DNA of 64,000 nt from Candidatus Kryptoniota bacterium (GTDB lineage: Bacteria; Bacteroidota; Ignavibacteria; Kryptoniales; Kryptoniaceae). Of the stretch, positions 8,038-18,424 are shown piece after piece. The stretch lies in the NCBI GenBank assembly GCA_938074445.1, contig CALJEK010000016.1, positions 1-64,000 of the forward strand. The letters run 5' to 3'. Under the pieces are notes generated by a model. It did not search any database. It saw only the letters and a list, made by a program, of their open reading frames with translations, and was not told where the DNA came from. The position numbers and the translations under genes were made by a program. Position 1 is the stretch's first letter. The number at the start of each line of letters is the position of its first letter.

Positions 8038-10623
8038 ATGTTGAAAAAGATCTGGCTTATTTTATGCGCTTTATGTCTTTTGAGTTACAATTTAAAAGCA
8101 CTTCAGTATAGCACTGAGAAATTTTTTGTAAATGGTAACCCAACGCTTACCGGAATTGATGCTGGGATGTTCCAAGATACAAATACAAGATTTAAAATTG
8201 ATTTATCAGGTAAATGGTTAGCGAAAATTGAAGGGGATAAGAAGTGGTTTGAGATACCAATCCCATCGACTTATGATTTCACGGGCAAAGTGATATTTAG
8301 AAAAAACTTTAATATTCCCGATACATTAGTCATCAATAAAACTATATTTCTTGTCGCGTATGGCATAAATTATGAATGTCAAATTTTTGTTAACGGTCAG
8401 TTCATAGCAAGGCATTCAGGTGGCTATACATCTTTTGTTGTTAGAATTCCGGATAGAGTGTTAAATGTTGGGGAAAACATTCTTGAGATTCGTGTTAGCA
8501 ATGAGCTTAATTCAAGGACGACAATTCCACTAAGACATCAGGTTTGGGCTTGGAGAAATTATGGGGGTATTTACAGAGATATATATATTCTTGTAGTTCC
8601 GAAGGTTTGGGTGGATGATGCTCGCGTTAAATATTCGTTTGCTTCAAACTTTTCAATTTTAAACGGAGAGGTGGAAGTTTATATTTCTTCTGGTGAGGTT
8701 TCAAAATTTTTTGAAAACCCAAATTTTGATGTCAAACTTCAAATATTTGAAAAGGTTAACGAAACTTTTGTCACTGAAACTGCACCATTAAGATTTTTCA
8801 TTGATGATTTTAAAAGTTTAAGGGTAAAGATCCCGTTTACAATTTATAGCCCAAAACTGTGGTCCCCGGAATCGCCATCGCTTTATATTTTAAAATTAGT
8901 TGTTACGAATCTTGGCAAGATCGTTGACGAGTTCATTGTGGTCACCGGATTTAGGGAGTTGAAAATTAGCAATGGGAATATCTATTTGAATGGGAGGAGA
9001 ATTGTTTTGAAAGGAATTTCAAGACACGAAGATCATCCTAAGTTTGGGAATGCTCTAACTTATGAGGAGATGGAGAAGGATATAGTTTTGATAAAGAATA
9101 TGGGTGCTAATTCAATTCGACTTGGGCATTATCCCGCTCATCCATATGTTTTAAATTTGTGCGATAGATACGGAATTCTGGTTCTTGAGGAAATTCCTGT
9201 GTGGAATGTTCCGGCGGATATTTTAACAACGGAGAGATTTATCTCGTTAGCCAAGGATTATATTTCGGAGATGATCAATAGGGATAAAAATCATCCAAGC
9301 ATTTTTGCGTGGGGAATTGGGAATGAATTCGATTCCGCGGATGAGGAATCGAGGAAATATGTTATGGAGTTGGCAAAGTTTGTCAAATCAATTGACGACA
9401 GACCAGTTTACTATGCATCGAGAATGATAAAAAATGATGTGTGTATGGATTTGGTTGACTTGGCTTGTGTGAATGTTTACATAGATAACCTTGAGAAATT
9501 TTCTGAAAACTTAAAATATTGGAAGAGCAAATATGGTGATAAACCGGTCATAATAACTGAATATGGCAAGGCAGTTCAGATAGACAATCGGAATGGGTAT
9601 GCTGATCCGCTTTCATATGAGAGTCAGGCAAAGTATATACTTGATAGATACAGGATAATTCAAGAAATGGATTATGATGGTTCATTTGTTTGGATTTTTT
9701 CAGACTGGCGTGGGGAAAGACCAGTTATGACGGTTCCAAATCCAGACCTTTATCTTTACACTATGGGGGTTGTCTCGTATAATAGAGAAAGAAGACCATC
9801 TTATGAGGTTTTGAAGGCGCTTTATACAGATGGGAAAATTCCAACTCTTGCGATCGGTGATTATTCTGAAGAGACGCCGGTTATTTACCCTGTGGTTGGG
9901 GTAATTCTTTTACTTTTTCTTTCTTACATCTATTATTCATATCGTTGGTTTAGGGAGAATTTTAACAGGGCGATATTTAGACCCTATAATTTCTTCGCTG
10001 ATGTAAGAGATCAAGGGCAGATTTCGTTTAGCCAGACAAGCGTGCTTGCCTTGATAATTTCGACGACGCTTGGTGTTTTCATATCCGGTGTCCTTCATAA
10101 GTTAAAGCAAAACGAATTTTTTGATTATATTTTGACGCATTTAATTTTCGTCGATTGGTTGAAGGTGAAGCTAATTTCAATGATATGGTCTTCTTTTACA
10201 TCGGTGGTTTACTGTTCTTTGTTTTCGTTTATTTTGATTGTGCTTTTGACTTTTGTTGTGCAATTTTTTTCTATGTTTGTTGCTGTTAGAGTATTTTTAA
10301 GTCATTCTTACTCTGTTGTTGTTTGGTCGTTTATTCCTGTTATATTTTTGATCCCGATTGATATGGTTTTGTATCGGGTGATAGGAAGTTTGGGGTCGGG
10401 GTTTATGATAGTAGGATTTGGTTTGCTTATTATTTTGATTTCATTGGTTAGGTTAATAAAGGGAATTTCGATAATCTATGAGGTGAGTCAATTGCGAGTT
10501 TCAATCTTTTCGCTTGTTTTAGTTTTAATTTTGTTGACGGCGCTTTTAATTTTTTACGACTATAGATTTTCAACTTTTGCATATTTGAAGTTTTTACTAA
10601 ATATTTTGAGCAGTGTAAAATAA
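8038..10623 (+). CDS. secreted GH2 glycosidase with C-terminal membrane domain
   Basis: Glycoside hydrolase family 2 protein (beta-galactosidase, beta-glucuronidase or beta-mannosidase type). A signal peptide (1-22) is followed by a jelly-roll sugar-binding domain (about 45-190), an immunoglobulin-like domain (about 190-310) and the TIM barrel (about 310-605). Catalytic acid/base is E430 in GIGNEFDS, nucleophile E508 in IITEYGKA, 78 apart as in LacZ. Residues after about 615 are unusual: six or so hydrophobic segments (about 616-635, 669-686, 720-755, 759-781, 787-806, 822-841), so the enzyme is probably tethered with its catalytic part outside the inner membrane. Substrate cannot be told. 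The next gene, smc, begins 19 bases downstream. Confidence 0.88.
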   Translation: MLKKIWLILCALCLLSYNLKALQYSTEKFFVNGNPTLTGIDAGMFQDTNTRFKIDLSGKWLAKIEGDKKWFEIPIPSTYDFTGKVIFRKNFNIPDTLVINKTIFLVAYGINYECQIFVNGQFIARHSGGYTSFVVRIPDRVLNVGENILEIRVSNELNSRTTIPLRHQVWAWRNYGGIYRDIYILVVPKVWVDDARVKYSFASNFSILNGEVEVYISSGEVSKFFENPNFDVKLQIFEKVNETFVTETAPLRFFIDDFKSLRVKIPFTIYSPKLWSPESPSLYILKLVVTNLGKIVDEFIVVTGFRELKISNGNIYLNGRRIVLKGISRHEDHPKFGNALTYEEMEKDIVLIKNMGANSIRLGHYPAHPYVLNLCDRYGILVLEEIPVWNVPADILTTERFISLAKDYISEMINRDKNHPSIFAWGIGNEFDSADEESRKYVMELAKFVKSIDDRPVYYASRMIKNDVCMDLVDLACVNVYIDNLEKFSENLKYWKSKYGDKPVIITEYGKAVQIDNRNGYADPLSYESQAKYILDRYRIIQEMDYDGSFVWIFSDWRGERPVMTVPNPDLYLYTMGVVSYNRERRPSYEVLKALYTDGKIPTLAIGDYSEETPVIYPVVGVILLLFLSYIYYSYRWFRENFNRAIFRPYNFFADVRDQGQISFSQTSVLALIISTTLGVFISGVLHKLKQNEFFDYILTHLIFVDWLKVKLISMIWSSFTSVVYCSLFSFILIVLLTFVVQFFSMFVAVRVFLSHSYSVVVWSFIPVIFLIPIDMVLYRVIGSLGSGFMIVGFGLLIILISLVRLIKGISIIYEVSQLRVSIFSLVLVLILLTALLIFYDYRFSTFAYLKFLLNILSSVK

Positions 10624-10642
10624 AAAGGGTGATTCAGACGAA

Positions 10643-13600
10643 ATGTATCTTTCGAAGCTTGAGATATTTGGATTTAAGTCATTTGCTAATAAGGTTGAAT
10701 TAAAATTTAACGGCGGGATAACTGCTATAGTTGGTCCGAATGGATGCGGTAAAACGAATATAGTCGATGCAATAAGATGGGTTCTCGGGGAACAAAGGAC
10801 AAGCGTTTTAAGAAGCGATAGGATGGAAGATGTTATTTTTAATGGGGCGAGGGACAGAAAACCGCTTGGGATGGCGGAGGTCTCTATCACAATAGAGAAC
10901 ACGAAAGGAATCCTTCCGATGGAGTATTCTGAAGTTACCATAACAAGACGAATCTTTAGGTCTGGGGAAAGTGAATATCTTCTTAACAAAGTCCCATGTA
11001 GGTTAAAAGATATAATTGATCTTTTTGCGGATACGGGAATGGGAGCAAATGCTTATTCGGTGATCGAGTTAAAAATGATAGAATCCCTTTTAAGTGAAAA
11101 AGCTGAGGAAAGGCGGAGGCTCTTTGAAGAAGCAGCTGGCGTGACTAAGTATAAGCAAAGAAAGAAGATAACTCTTAGGAAGATTGAAGATGTAAAAAAC
11201 GACCTTTCAAGAGTGGACGACATAATTCGAGAGGTTCAAAAAAATGTTGCTTCCCTTGAAAGGCAAGCGAAGAAAGCAGAAAAATATAATCAAATTCTCG
11301 AGGAGTTGAAGAATAAAGAAATTGAACTTTTGCAGAGGGAATTTTCTGAATTTCATAGAACCTTGATTTACCTTGAGGAAACGTTGAATGTAGAGCGAGG
11401 TAAAAAAATAAGCATTGGTGACGAGCTTTCCAAGGGGGAACAACTTCTTGACATATTAAGGGGCGAACTTAAAACTTTTGAAGCGCAGGTTGAGGAAATA
11501 CATTTAAAAATTGAATCTGGTAATAGAGAGCTGAGTTTGATAGAGCAGGAAATTATTCTTTTGAAGGAAAGGAAGAAAATGTTTGTTGAAAGGATTGAAA
11601 AAATGTCTCAGGAAAAGATTGACTTCCAACGCTTGCTTTATGAGTTAAATCAAAAAATTAATGAAAAAAAACTGCTGTATGACGCCATTTCAACTGAAAA
11701 GGAAAAGGTAAAGAATGAATTCAATGAGAGGAAGATTGAACTTGATAGGATGTCGATGGAGCTTGATGTAAAAAGGAGTCATGTGAGAAATTTGAATGAA
11801 ACTTTAATTGAGAAGATGAATGAAATTGCGCAAAAGAGAGGGGAAATTGATAAAATCAAAGCGAGGATGGAAAACCTCAAAGGGAAGGCTGATTTGCTAA
11901 ACGATGAGAGGAAAGCGTACGAGAAAGAAATAAGTGAAGCAGAGATTGAGTTAAATGCTTATTTTGAAAAAAGAGCGACGCTTTTGAATGAGCTTGCAAA
12001 CTCTGAGAGGATATTCAACGAGGCTGAAATTTTGAAGAAAAACTTAGGAGCCGAGATCGAGGAGTTGCAGAGAAAGTTATTTGAAGTTAAAAATGAGTAT
12101 GAAAAGAAAGTGTCAAAGATTGATTTTTTAAGGGAATTGATTGAGAAGCACGTTGGCTTGCCTGAAGGCGCTCAATTCCTTGTGCAGAATTATAACCCGA
12201 GTTTTAAAAGTGTTTCCGATGTGATTGAGGTCGAGCCCGAATTCTCGCTTGCTATTGAATCAGCGCTTGGGGAATCAGCTGGTTATTTGATCGTCGATAC
12301 AGTTGAGGACGCTGAGAAAGCTATTGATGTTTTAAAGTCTCAAAATAAAAGCAAGGTTACGTTTATTTGTCTTGATAAAATTCATGAAAATTACGCGTCG
12401 AATTTGCCAGTTAGGGGAAGTGGGATAATAGGTTGGGCAAATGAGATAGTTTGGTGCGAGAGAAAATTTAAGAAGGTGATTGATCTTTTATTAGATGAAT
12501 TTCTAATTGTGAGGGACAAGGTTTCAGCGCTTGAAGCCCTGAAAAATTATGGAAGTGTTAAGTGTGTAACGCTTGAGGGCGAGATTTTTACCGATGAAGG
12601 TTTGATTAAAGGTGGAAGCACAAACGGTTTATCCCAAAGTATAATTGGGAAGAAAAAGCAAATTGAAAACCTCGAAAAGGAAGCAGAGAAACTCAGGGAT
12701 GAACTGAATCGCATTCAAAACGAAATTGACGAAAAAGCTCGGGAAATTGAAACTATAAATTTGAAAGAGCTCGCCGATACCGTGAGAAATATACAGGTTT
12801 CTATCACCGAAGTTGAAAAGATAATAAACCAGCTTGAATATAAAAAAGCGAAGGCTATAGAAAGCATTGCTAATATCGATAGGGAAGAATTTGAAATAGA
12901 AAAAGAGATGAAAACACTTTCTGAAATTTTGTCAGCCCTTGAAGATGAGGTTGTGGGTCTTGAAAAGGAGAAAGAGAAAATCGAATATGATCTCTCTGTT
13001 GCAACTTCCGAATTCGAAGCTCTTGAAAGGGAATGGAGTATAAAGGCGAAGCATTTGACCGAACTCAATATAAAACTTGTTTCAGTTGAAAATGAGGGAA
13101 AAAATCTTGAGTCGGAGATAGGACGATTGGAGAGCGAAATTGCAAGTGTTTCTTCAAAAATAGTTGAATATGATGTCAGTATTGAAGAGGGAAAGCTTCA
13201 GATTGAGGATATAGAGTCAAATCTTGTCGAGTTAAATGATAGGCATAAAATGCTTGCAGGAGAGATTTCAATGCTTCGGGAAAGGTTAAAAGAGGTTCAA
13301 TCTCAGCATAATGAAAAGGCGCTTGAAATCCAAAGTTTGGAAAGAAAAATTAGAGAGGAGAGGATAAAGTATGAAGAGTATATCAGCGCAACACACGATC
13401 TTGAAATGAAGATAAACGAGATAAAGTTGAAAATGCAGAATCTAAAAGAGAGGGCAAGGGAAGAATATCAGGTTGAGCTTGAGTATAAAGAGTTTGAGGA
13501 TTACAACATTGCAGTTTTAAAAGAGGAGGTTGAGAATTTAAAGGCGAAATTGAAGCTTCTTGGACCTGTGAATTTGCTTGCTTTCAACGATTATCAGGAG

Positions 13601-14185
13601 GAAAAGAAAAGACTTGAGTTCTTGCTGTCACAGAAGAATGATTTGCTTGAATCAGAGAAGGCACTTAAGGAGACGATCGAGGAGATAAACACGACCGCAG
13701 AAAGAAAATTTCTTGAAACGTTTGAAAAGATAAGGGAAAATTTCAAGAAAACATTTGAAACACTTTTTGGAGCCGAAAGTGAAGCGGATTTGAGACTTAT
13801 TCCAGATGAAGATGGCAAGGTTGACCCGCTTGAGTCAAAAATAGAGATAATGGCAAAGCCAAAGGGTAAGAGGTTGCAATCAATTGATCTTTTATCCGCT
13901 GGTGAGAAGACATTGACCGCTATAGCGCTTTTGTTTGCTATTTACCTTGTGAAGCCAAGCCCGTTTTGTGTTCTTGATGAAGTCGATGCACCACTTGATG
14001 ACGCTAACATTGATAGGTTTATAAATCTTTTAAAAGCCTTTTCAAAGGACACGCAATTTATCATAGTTACGCATAATAAAAAAACGATGGAAGCGGCTGA
14101 TACTTACTATGGCGTAACGATGGAAGAAGAGGGCGTTTCTAAAATAGTATCAATTAGATTTAAACAAGGGATTGAACAAGGTTGA
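10643..14185 (+). CDS. smc: chromosome segregation protein SMC
   Basis: Condensin-type ATPase of 1180 residues, the normal bacterial length. Walker A GPNGCGKT is at 31-38; two long coiled coils flank a hinge (about 500-680, with VGLPEGAQFL and GEIFTDEGLIKGG); the C-terminal head holds the ABC signature LSAGEKTLTA (about 1083) and Walker B CVLDEVDAPLDDAN. Two heads of a dimer bind ATP and, with ScpA/ScpB (not in this window), organise the nucleoid. It starts 19 bases after the glycosidase gene and its stop abuts the next gene, so the region is read as one unit. Confidence 0.97.
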   Translation: MYLSKLEIFGFKSFANKVELKFNGGITAIVGPNGCGKTNIVDAIRWVLGEQRTSVLRSDRMEDVIFNGARDRKPLGMAEVSITIENTKGILPMEYSEVTITRRIFRSGESEYLLNKVPCRLKDIIDLFADTGMGANAYSVIELKMIESLLSEKAEERRRLFEEAAGVTKYKQRKKITLRKIEDVKNDLSRVDDIIREVQKNVASLERQAKKAEKYNQILEELKNKEIELLQREFSEFHRTLIYLEETLNVERGKKISIGDELSKGEQLLDILRGELKTFEAQVEEIHLKIESGNRELSLIEQEIILLKERKKMFVERIEKMSQEKIDFQRLLYELNQKINEKKLLYDAISTEKEKVKNEFNERKIELDRMSMELDVKRSHVRNLNETLIEKMNEIAQKRGEIDKIKARMENLKGKADLLNDERKAYEKEISEAEIELNAYFEKRATLLNELANSERIFNEAEILKKNLGAEIEELQRKLFEVKNEYEKKVSKIDFLRELIEKHVGLPEGAQFLVQNYNPSFKSVSDVIEVEPEFSLAIESALGESAGYLIVDTVEDAEKAIDVLKSQNKSKVTFICLDKIHENYASNLPVRGSGIIGWANEIVWCERKFKKVIDLLLDEFLIVRDKVSALEALKNYGSVKCVTLEGEIFTDEGLIKGGSTNGLSQSIIGKKKQIENLEKEAEKLRDELNRIQNEIDEKAREIETINLKELADTVRNIQVSITEVEKIINQLEYKKAKAIESIANIDREEFEIEKEMKTLSEILSALEDEVVGLEKEKEKIEYDLSVATSEFEALEREWSIKAKHLTELNIKLVSVENEGKNLESEIGRLESEIASVSSKIVEYDVSIEEGKLQIEDIESNLVELNDRHKMLAGEISMLRERLKEVQSQHNEKALEIQSLERKIREERIKYEEYISATHDLEMKINEIKLKMQNLKERAREEYQVELEYKEFEDYNIAVLKEEVENLKAKLKLLGPVNLLAFNDYQEEKKRLEFLLSQKNDLLESEKALKETIEEINTTAERKFLETFEKIRENFKKTFETLFGAESEADLRLIPDEDGKVDPLESKIEIMAKPKGKRLQSIDLLSAGEKTLTAIALLFAIYLVKPSPFCVLDEVDAPLDDANIDRFINLLKAFSKDTQFIIVTHNKKTMEAADTYYGVTMEEEGVSKIVSIRFKQGIEQG

Positions 14186-14187
14186 AC

Positions 14188-14898
14188 ATGAATATTAAGG
14201 TTTTTTGTGATTTCGATGGAACTATAACAAAAAATGATGTCGGGGATTTATTTTTTGAAACCTTCGGAGATAAAGAGTATTATTTGGCGCTTGTTGAGAG
14301 ATGGCGCAGTTATGAGATTTCTTCTATTGAGTTGTGGGAAAGGGCTGTGGAAAAGGTTAGAATTGATAAGGAAAATGCTGAAGAATTGATACTTTCGCAG
14401 GAAATTGATCCCTATTTTGGTCAATTTGTTAAATGGGCGAAGGGAAAGGGGATTGAAATTTTTATTTTGAGCGATGGATTTGATTTTTACATAAGGCGAA
14501 TTCTCGAAAAATATGATTTATCCGATGTTAAGTTTTTCTCTAATAAGTTGTGGATTGAGGACGGGAAAGTAAATCTTGCTTTTCCTTATCCTGATTCGAT
14601 TTGTCGAATTTGCGGTAATTGCAAGCGAAATCATATGCTGACACTTTCTGGGGATGAGGACATAATTATTTATATTGGCGATGGCTATTCAGATAGGTGT
14701 CCTGTTGAATATGCGGATGTTGTTTTTGGAAAGAGGGAGTTATTGAAATATTGCAGAGATAAAAATATCCCTGTTTATGAGTTTGAGACATTTAAGGATG
14801 TAATGGATCAGTTTGAAAGATTTTTGAGCGGTCGAAAGAAATTGCGAAAAAGATGGCAGGCAGAGTTGAAGCGGAGAGAGGTTTTTACGCGGGAGTAA
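14188..14898 (+). CDS. HAD-family phosphatase (MtnX/SerB-like)
   Basis: Haloacid-dehalogenase phosphatase, subfamily IB, 236 residues. Motif I is DFDGTI (nucleophile D8, acid/base D10); motif II is ILSDGFDFY; motif IV is GDGYSDRCPVEYAD. The cap contains CRICGNCKRN, resembling the Cys cluster of the MtnX-like 2-hydroxy-3-keto-5-methylthiopentenyl-1-phosphate phosphatases, but there are no other methionine-salvage genes here, so substrate is open. ATG at 14188 is chosen; a TTG at 14182, two codons earlier, would overlap the smc stop and is equally possible. Confidence 0.82.
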   Translation: MNIKVFCDFDGTITKNDVGDLFFETFGDKEYYLALVERWRSYEISSIELWERAVEKVRIDKENAEELILSQEIDPYFGQFVKWAKGKGIEIFILSDGFDFYIRRILEKYDLSDVKFFSNKLWIEDGKVNLAFPYPDSICRICGNCKRNHMLTLSGDEDIIIYIGDGYSDRCPVEYADVVFGKRELLKYCRDKNIPVYEFETFKDVMDQFERFLSGRKKLRKRWQAELKRREVFTRE

Positions 14899-14923
14899 TC
14901 TAAAATAAAAAGATTAATTTACG

Positions 14924-15520
14924 GTGAGTTCCGATTTCAGGCAGAAAATTTTTTCCTACAGAAGTTATACTCCAATTCCATTTTTTATTGTCATGCTTAT
15001 TTTTGCGAAGCCAACTTTGTTAAGTTTGGTGGTTGGCTTTATCATTGCTTCGGTGGGGGAGTTGATAAGGATTTGGGGTGTTGGATACGCTGGATCTGAG
15101 ACGAGGACGACAGGTCCAGTTGGAGGTAGTAAGCTTGTGACAAATGGACCCTATGCTTATGTGCGCAATCCTCTTTATATTGGGAACCTTATTATTTATC
15201 TTGGCTTTGGTATTATGTCGATGGCTCTTTTCCCATATCTTCAAATCGTTGCTCTGATTTATTTTTACATTCAGTATTATTTAATTGTGACGCTTGAGGA
15301 GGAATATTTAAGTAAAACTTTTGCGGGGGAATACGAGAGATATTTCAATAGCGTTCCAAGATTTATACCCAGACTAAAAAGATATGAATTCGCTGGAGAT
15401 TTAAAGTTTAACTTTGTGGAGGCGCTTAAATCAGAGCGAAGAACTTTACAGGCATTTTTTAGCGTCACCATTTTAAACGTTCTTATTTTTATTTTTAAAA
15501 ACAATTCCTCAACCCCGTAA
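14924..15520 (+). CDS. isoprenylcysteine methyltransferase-like membrane protein
   Basis: Small integral-membrane methyltransferase of the ICMT/PEMT superfamily, 198 residues with about five membrane segments. The signature GPYAYVRNPLYIGN (about 76-89) and the EEEYL...F-GEYERY segment form the SAM-binding C-terminal part. Bacterial members methylate lipids or small molecules; the substrate is unknown. The gene starts with GTG and lies directly ahead of lpxB, five bases from its start, so a role in envelope lipids is a reasonable inference but unproven. Confidence 0.8.
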   Translation: MSSDFRQKIFSYRSYTPIPFFIVMLIFAKPTLLSLVVGFIIASVGELIRIWGVGYAGSETRTTGPVGGSKLVTNGPYAYVRNPLYIGNLIIYLGFGIMSMALFPYLQIVALIYFYIQYYLIVTLEEEYLSKTFAGEYERYFNSVPRFIPRLKRYEFAGDLKFNFVEALKSERRTLQAFFSVTILNVLIFIFKNNSSTP

Positions 15521-15524
15521 GAAT

Positions 15525-16673
15525 ATGCCAAAGAAAATAATGGTGATTGCTGGAGAGGCTTCCGGTGATTCACATGCTGGGAAAGTTGTGTGTGCGATTA
15601 AAAAGATAAACCCAGATTTTGAAATCTTCGGTGTTGGAGGGGAGAGGATGCGAAGATGTGGAGTTGAGATAATTTACGATGTTTCTGATATATCTTTCAT
15701 TGGTTTTGTCGATGTGGTCAAAAATTTGAAAAAAATTACGCGATTTGAAAATTTATGTAAAGATACCCTTTTAACCCGCAGACCTGACGCTGTTTTGCTT
15801 GTAGATTACCCGGGTTTTAATCTGAGATTTGCTAAGTTCGCTAAGGAAAATGGATTTAAAGTTTTTTATTATATCGCTCCGCAGGTTTGGGCTTGGGGGA
15901 GAGGGAGGGTTAATATTTTGAAAAATTATGTCGATGGGCTTTTTGTCATATTTAAGTTTGAAGAGGAATTTTTCAAGAGATATAAAGTTAAAGCGGAATT
16001 TGTCGGACATCCGTTGCTTGAAGATTTGAAGGGAATTGAGTTCTTGGAGGGTGAAGATTTTTTTGAGAAGTATAGAATTAAGAGGGGGAGAATTGTTTCG
16101 TTCTTCCCAGGAAGTAGAGTTCACGAAGTAAAGATGATGCTCAAAACGATGTTAGATGTAGGTGAGGCGGTAAAAAATTTTGATGTCGAGGTTGTATTCA
16201 GCAAAGCGAAATCAATCGATGAGTCGGAGATAAGAAAAATTGCTGGGGAGAGATTTGATAAGTTTAAATTTGTTGAAGATCCGCATTTGCTTTTGAAATT
16301 TTCTCACATCGCTATTGTTAAAAGCGGGACAACATCGCTTGAAGCAGGAATACTCGGGATACCAATGGTTGTGTGCTATAAAACTTCATTTTTAAATTAT
16401 ATTATTGGGAAAAGCCTCATTAGAACAGATGTAGTTGAAAGTATCGCGCTTCCAAATATAGTGCTTGGCAAAAGGGTTGTTCCTGAGTTAATTCAAAGCA
16501 ATTTTACAAAAGAAAAAATCTTAAGCGAGGTTGAGAAATATCTCGCAGATGAAAATTTGTATCAGAGTGTGAGAAACGAGCTTTTAAAGATCAAACAATT
16601 GCTCATTTCCGAAACCGATGGGAAAACAGCATCGGAGATTGTCGCTGAAAGGATTATTTCGAAATTATATTAA
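15525..16673 (+). CDS. lpxB: lipid-A-disaccharide synthase
   Basis: Family GT19 glycosyltransferase that joins UDP-2,3-diacylglucosamine and lipid X into lipid A disaccharide phosphate on the inner face of the cytoplasmic membrane. The 382-residue protein begins with the family motif MVIAGEASGDSHAG (5-18) and carries PQVWAWGRGR, FVGHPLLED, FFPGSRVHEV and the donor-site KSGTTSLEAGILGIPMVV. Length is typical. It is followed six bases later by lpxK, giving the last two committed lipid A steps side by side; this is direct evidence for an LPS-type outer membrane. Confidence 0.96.
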   Translation: MPKKIMVIAGEASGDSHAGKVVCAIKKINPDFEIFGVGGERMRRCGVEIIYDVSDISFIGFVDVVKNLKKITRFENLCKDTLLTRRPDAVLLVDYPGFNLRFAKFAKENGFKVFYYIAPQVWAWGRGRVNILKNYVDGLFVIFKFEEEFFKRYKVKAEFVGHPLLEDLKGIEFLEGEDFFEKYRIKRGRIVSFFPGSRVHEVKMMLKTMLDVGEAVKNFDVEVVFSKAKSIDESEIRKIAGERFDKFKFVEDPHLLLKFSHIAIVKSGTTSLEAGILGIPMVVCYKTSFLNYIIGKSLIRTDVVESIALPNIVLGKRVVPELIQSNFTKEKILSEVEKYLADENLYQSVRNELLKIKQLLISETDGKTASEIVAERIISKLY

Positions 16674-16679
16674 GGGGTT

Positions 16680-17726
16680 ATGGGTGGAGTTTTTTTTAAA
16701 GTATGGCGAAGTTTGAGATATTTTTTGTTTCCTTTTTCACTTCTTTACGGTTTTGGGGTTGTAATTAGAAATTTATTTTATGAGTGGGGCATTTTTAAAG
16801 TTAAAAAGCTTCCGCGACCTGTTGTTTCTGTTGGAAATATCATGGCTGGGGGAACGGGTAAAACTCCGATGGTTGAGTGGATTGGGCGATATTTTTCTTC
16901 TCTTGGGAAAAAAGTTGCTATTTTAAGTCGGGGCTATAAAAGGATAACCAAAGGTTTTATTCTTGTGTCAGATGGGGATGAGATTCTTGCGAATTCAGAT
17001 GAATGTGGTGATGAACCATTTCAAATGGCGTTGAAATCGGTCGAGGAAAAACTGGGTTGGATCGTCGCAGTTTGTGAAGATAGGTATATTGCTGGGTTAA
17101 AAATTCTTGAAAGGTTTAATGTTGATGTTTTTTTGCTCGATGATGGTTTTCAAAGAAGAGATTTGCACAGGGATATTGATATAGTAATTATTTCGGGCGA
17201 TGAAATAAGCGAACCGTTAATTCCGGCTGGGTTTAAGCGTGAGCCACTTCATTCGTTAAAGAGGGCGGATGTTATATGCGTTTGGGATAGAATCAAAATG
17301 GATAATTTTAGCCGTTATCTTGATGAAAATAAGGTAGTGGCTAATTTTGATTATGAACTTCTTGAAATACGGAAATTTTTTGATTATATTTTAAGCAAGG
17401 AAGAGTTTAAAGGCAAAAAAGCAGTTGCTTTTTCAGGAATTGGAAAACACACAAAGTTTGTGAAACTATTGAAAGACAATAATTTTATAGTTGGAGAAGA
17501 TTTTGAGTTCCCTGATCACTATAGGTATAGCCCGCGAGATATTGAGAGATTAATTGATGCCTTGCACGCGACGAAAGCGGAGTTCATTGTTACAACTGAG
17601 AAAGATTATGCGCGGTTATTTAGTATGAAGGAGTTGGAAAAGTTTCCCTTTTTTTATGTGAAGATTCGAGTTAGGTTTTTAGATGGGGAAGAGGGTTTAA
17701 AACAAAAGCTTTTAGAGTTGATTTAA
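16680..17726 (+). CDS. lpxK: tetraacyldisaccharide 4'-kinase
   Basis: P-loop kinase that phosphorylates the 4' position of the lipid A disaccharide made by LpxB. The protein is 348 residues with an N-terminal membrane-associated helix (about 10-30), Walker A AGGTGKTP (56-63), SRGYKR, and the [12 protein letters not shown] motif expected for LpxK. The final part contains the [15 protein letters not shown] region and [10 protein letters not shown]. It starts at ATG 16680 just after lpxB and is directly followed (no gap) by the next gene. Confidence 0.96.
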   Translation: MGGVFFKVWRSLRYFLFPFSLLYGFGVVIRNLFYEWGIFKVKKLPRPVVSVGNIMAGGTGKTPMVEWIGRYFSSLGKKVAILSRGYKRITKGFILVSDGDEILANSDECGDEPFQMALKSVEEKLGWIVAVCEDRYIAGLKILERFNVDVFLLDDGFQRRDLHRDIDIVIISGDEISEPLIPAGFKREPLHSLKRADVICVWDRIKMDNFSRYLDENKVVANFDYELLEIRKFFDYILSKEEFKGKKAVAFSGIGKHTKFVKLLKDNNFIVGEDFEFPDHYRYSPRDIERLIDALHATKAEFIVTTEKDYARLFSMKELEKFPFFYVKIRVRFLDGEEGLKQKLLELI

Positions 17727-18407
17727 ATGATAAAGATAGGGGTTTCTTATTGTGACAGCAAGCTTGAAAATTATATTAACTGGTTAAGAAGAGCGCCTGT
17801 TGAGATTGAGCCGGTGATTTTATCGTATAAGGAGCTCAACGCCGAAGAGTTGAGAAAATGTGATGCACTTTTGCTTACAGGTGGGGATGATGTTCATCCA
17901 GAATTTTATGGTGAACCTGAGAGCGAGGGTGATAGATATAATCGTGATAGGGATTGGTTTGAGTTTAAACTTCTTGACATTGCATTTTCGAAGAATTTGC
18001 CAATTCTTGGAATTTGTCGTGGATTGCAGATTACAAATGTTTATTTGCGAGGTAGTTTGATTTTTGACATTTTAACGGTTGTTGGGACGAATCATAGGAA
18101 GGATGAAAATACTGGGGAGGATAGATTGCATGATGTGATTGTTTTTGAGGGTTCGAAATTGTTTAAGATTGTTGGCGAGGGGAAGGGAGTTGTGAATAGT
18201 AGTCATCATCAATCTGCAGATAGAATTGGTGAGAATTTACGTGTGAATGCGAAGTGTAGTGATGGTGTGATAGAAGGGCTTGAATGGGCTGGGGATGATA
18301 GATTTATTTTGCTTGTGCAGTGGCACCCCGAAAGAATGAGGGACTTTCAGAGTGTTTTTTCAAAAAATTTGCTTAATGCATTTATAAATTCAATAACTCA
18401 AAAATAA
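17727..18407 (+). CDS. class I glutamine amidotransferase-like hydrolase (peptidase C26)
   Basis: Member of the gamma-glutamyl-gamma-aminobutyrate hydrolase (PuuD-like) family, 226 residues. The nucleophile is C97 in LGICRGLQ and the catalytic His/Glu are H200 and E202 in [18 protein letters not shown] is the family's N-terminal signature. Such enzymes cleave gamma-glutamyl amides. There is no polyamine or putrescine pathway nearby, so the substrate is not known. It starts on the base following the lpxK stop and ends 17 bases before ppdK. Confidence 0.85.
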   Translation: MIKIGVSYCDSKLENYINWLRRAPVEIEPVILSYKELNAEELRKCDALLLTGGDDVHPEFYGEPESEGDRYNRDRDWFEFKLLDIAFSKNLPILGICRGLQITNVYLRGSLIFDILTVVGTNHRKDENTGEDRLHDVIVFEGSKLFKIVGEGKGVVNSSHHQSADRIGENLRVNAKCSDGVIEGLEWAGDDRFILLVQWHPERMRDFQSVFSKNLLNAFINSITQK

Positions 18408-18424
18408 ATGAGGAGCTAAGCGCG

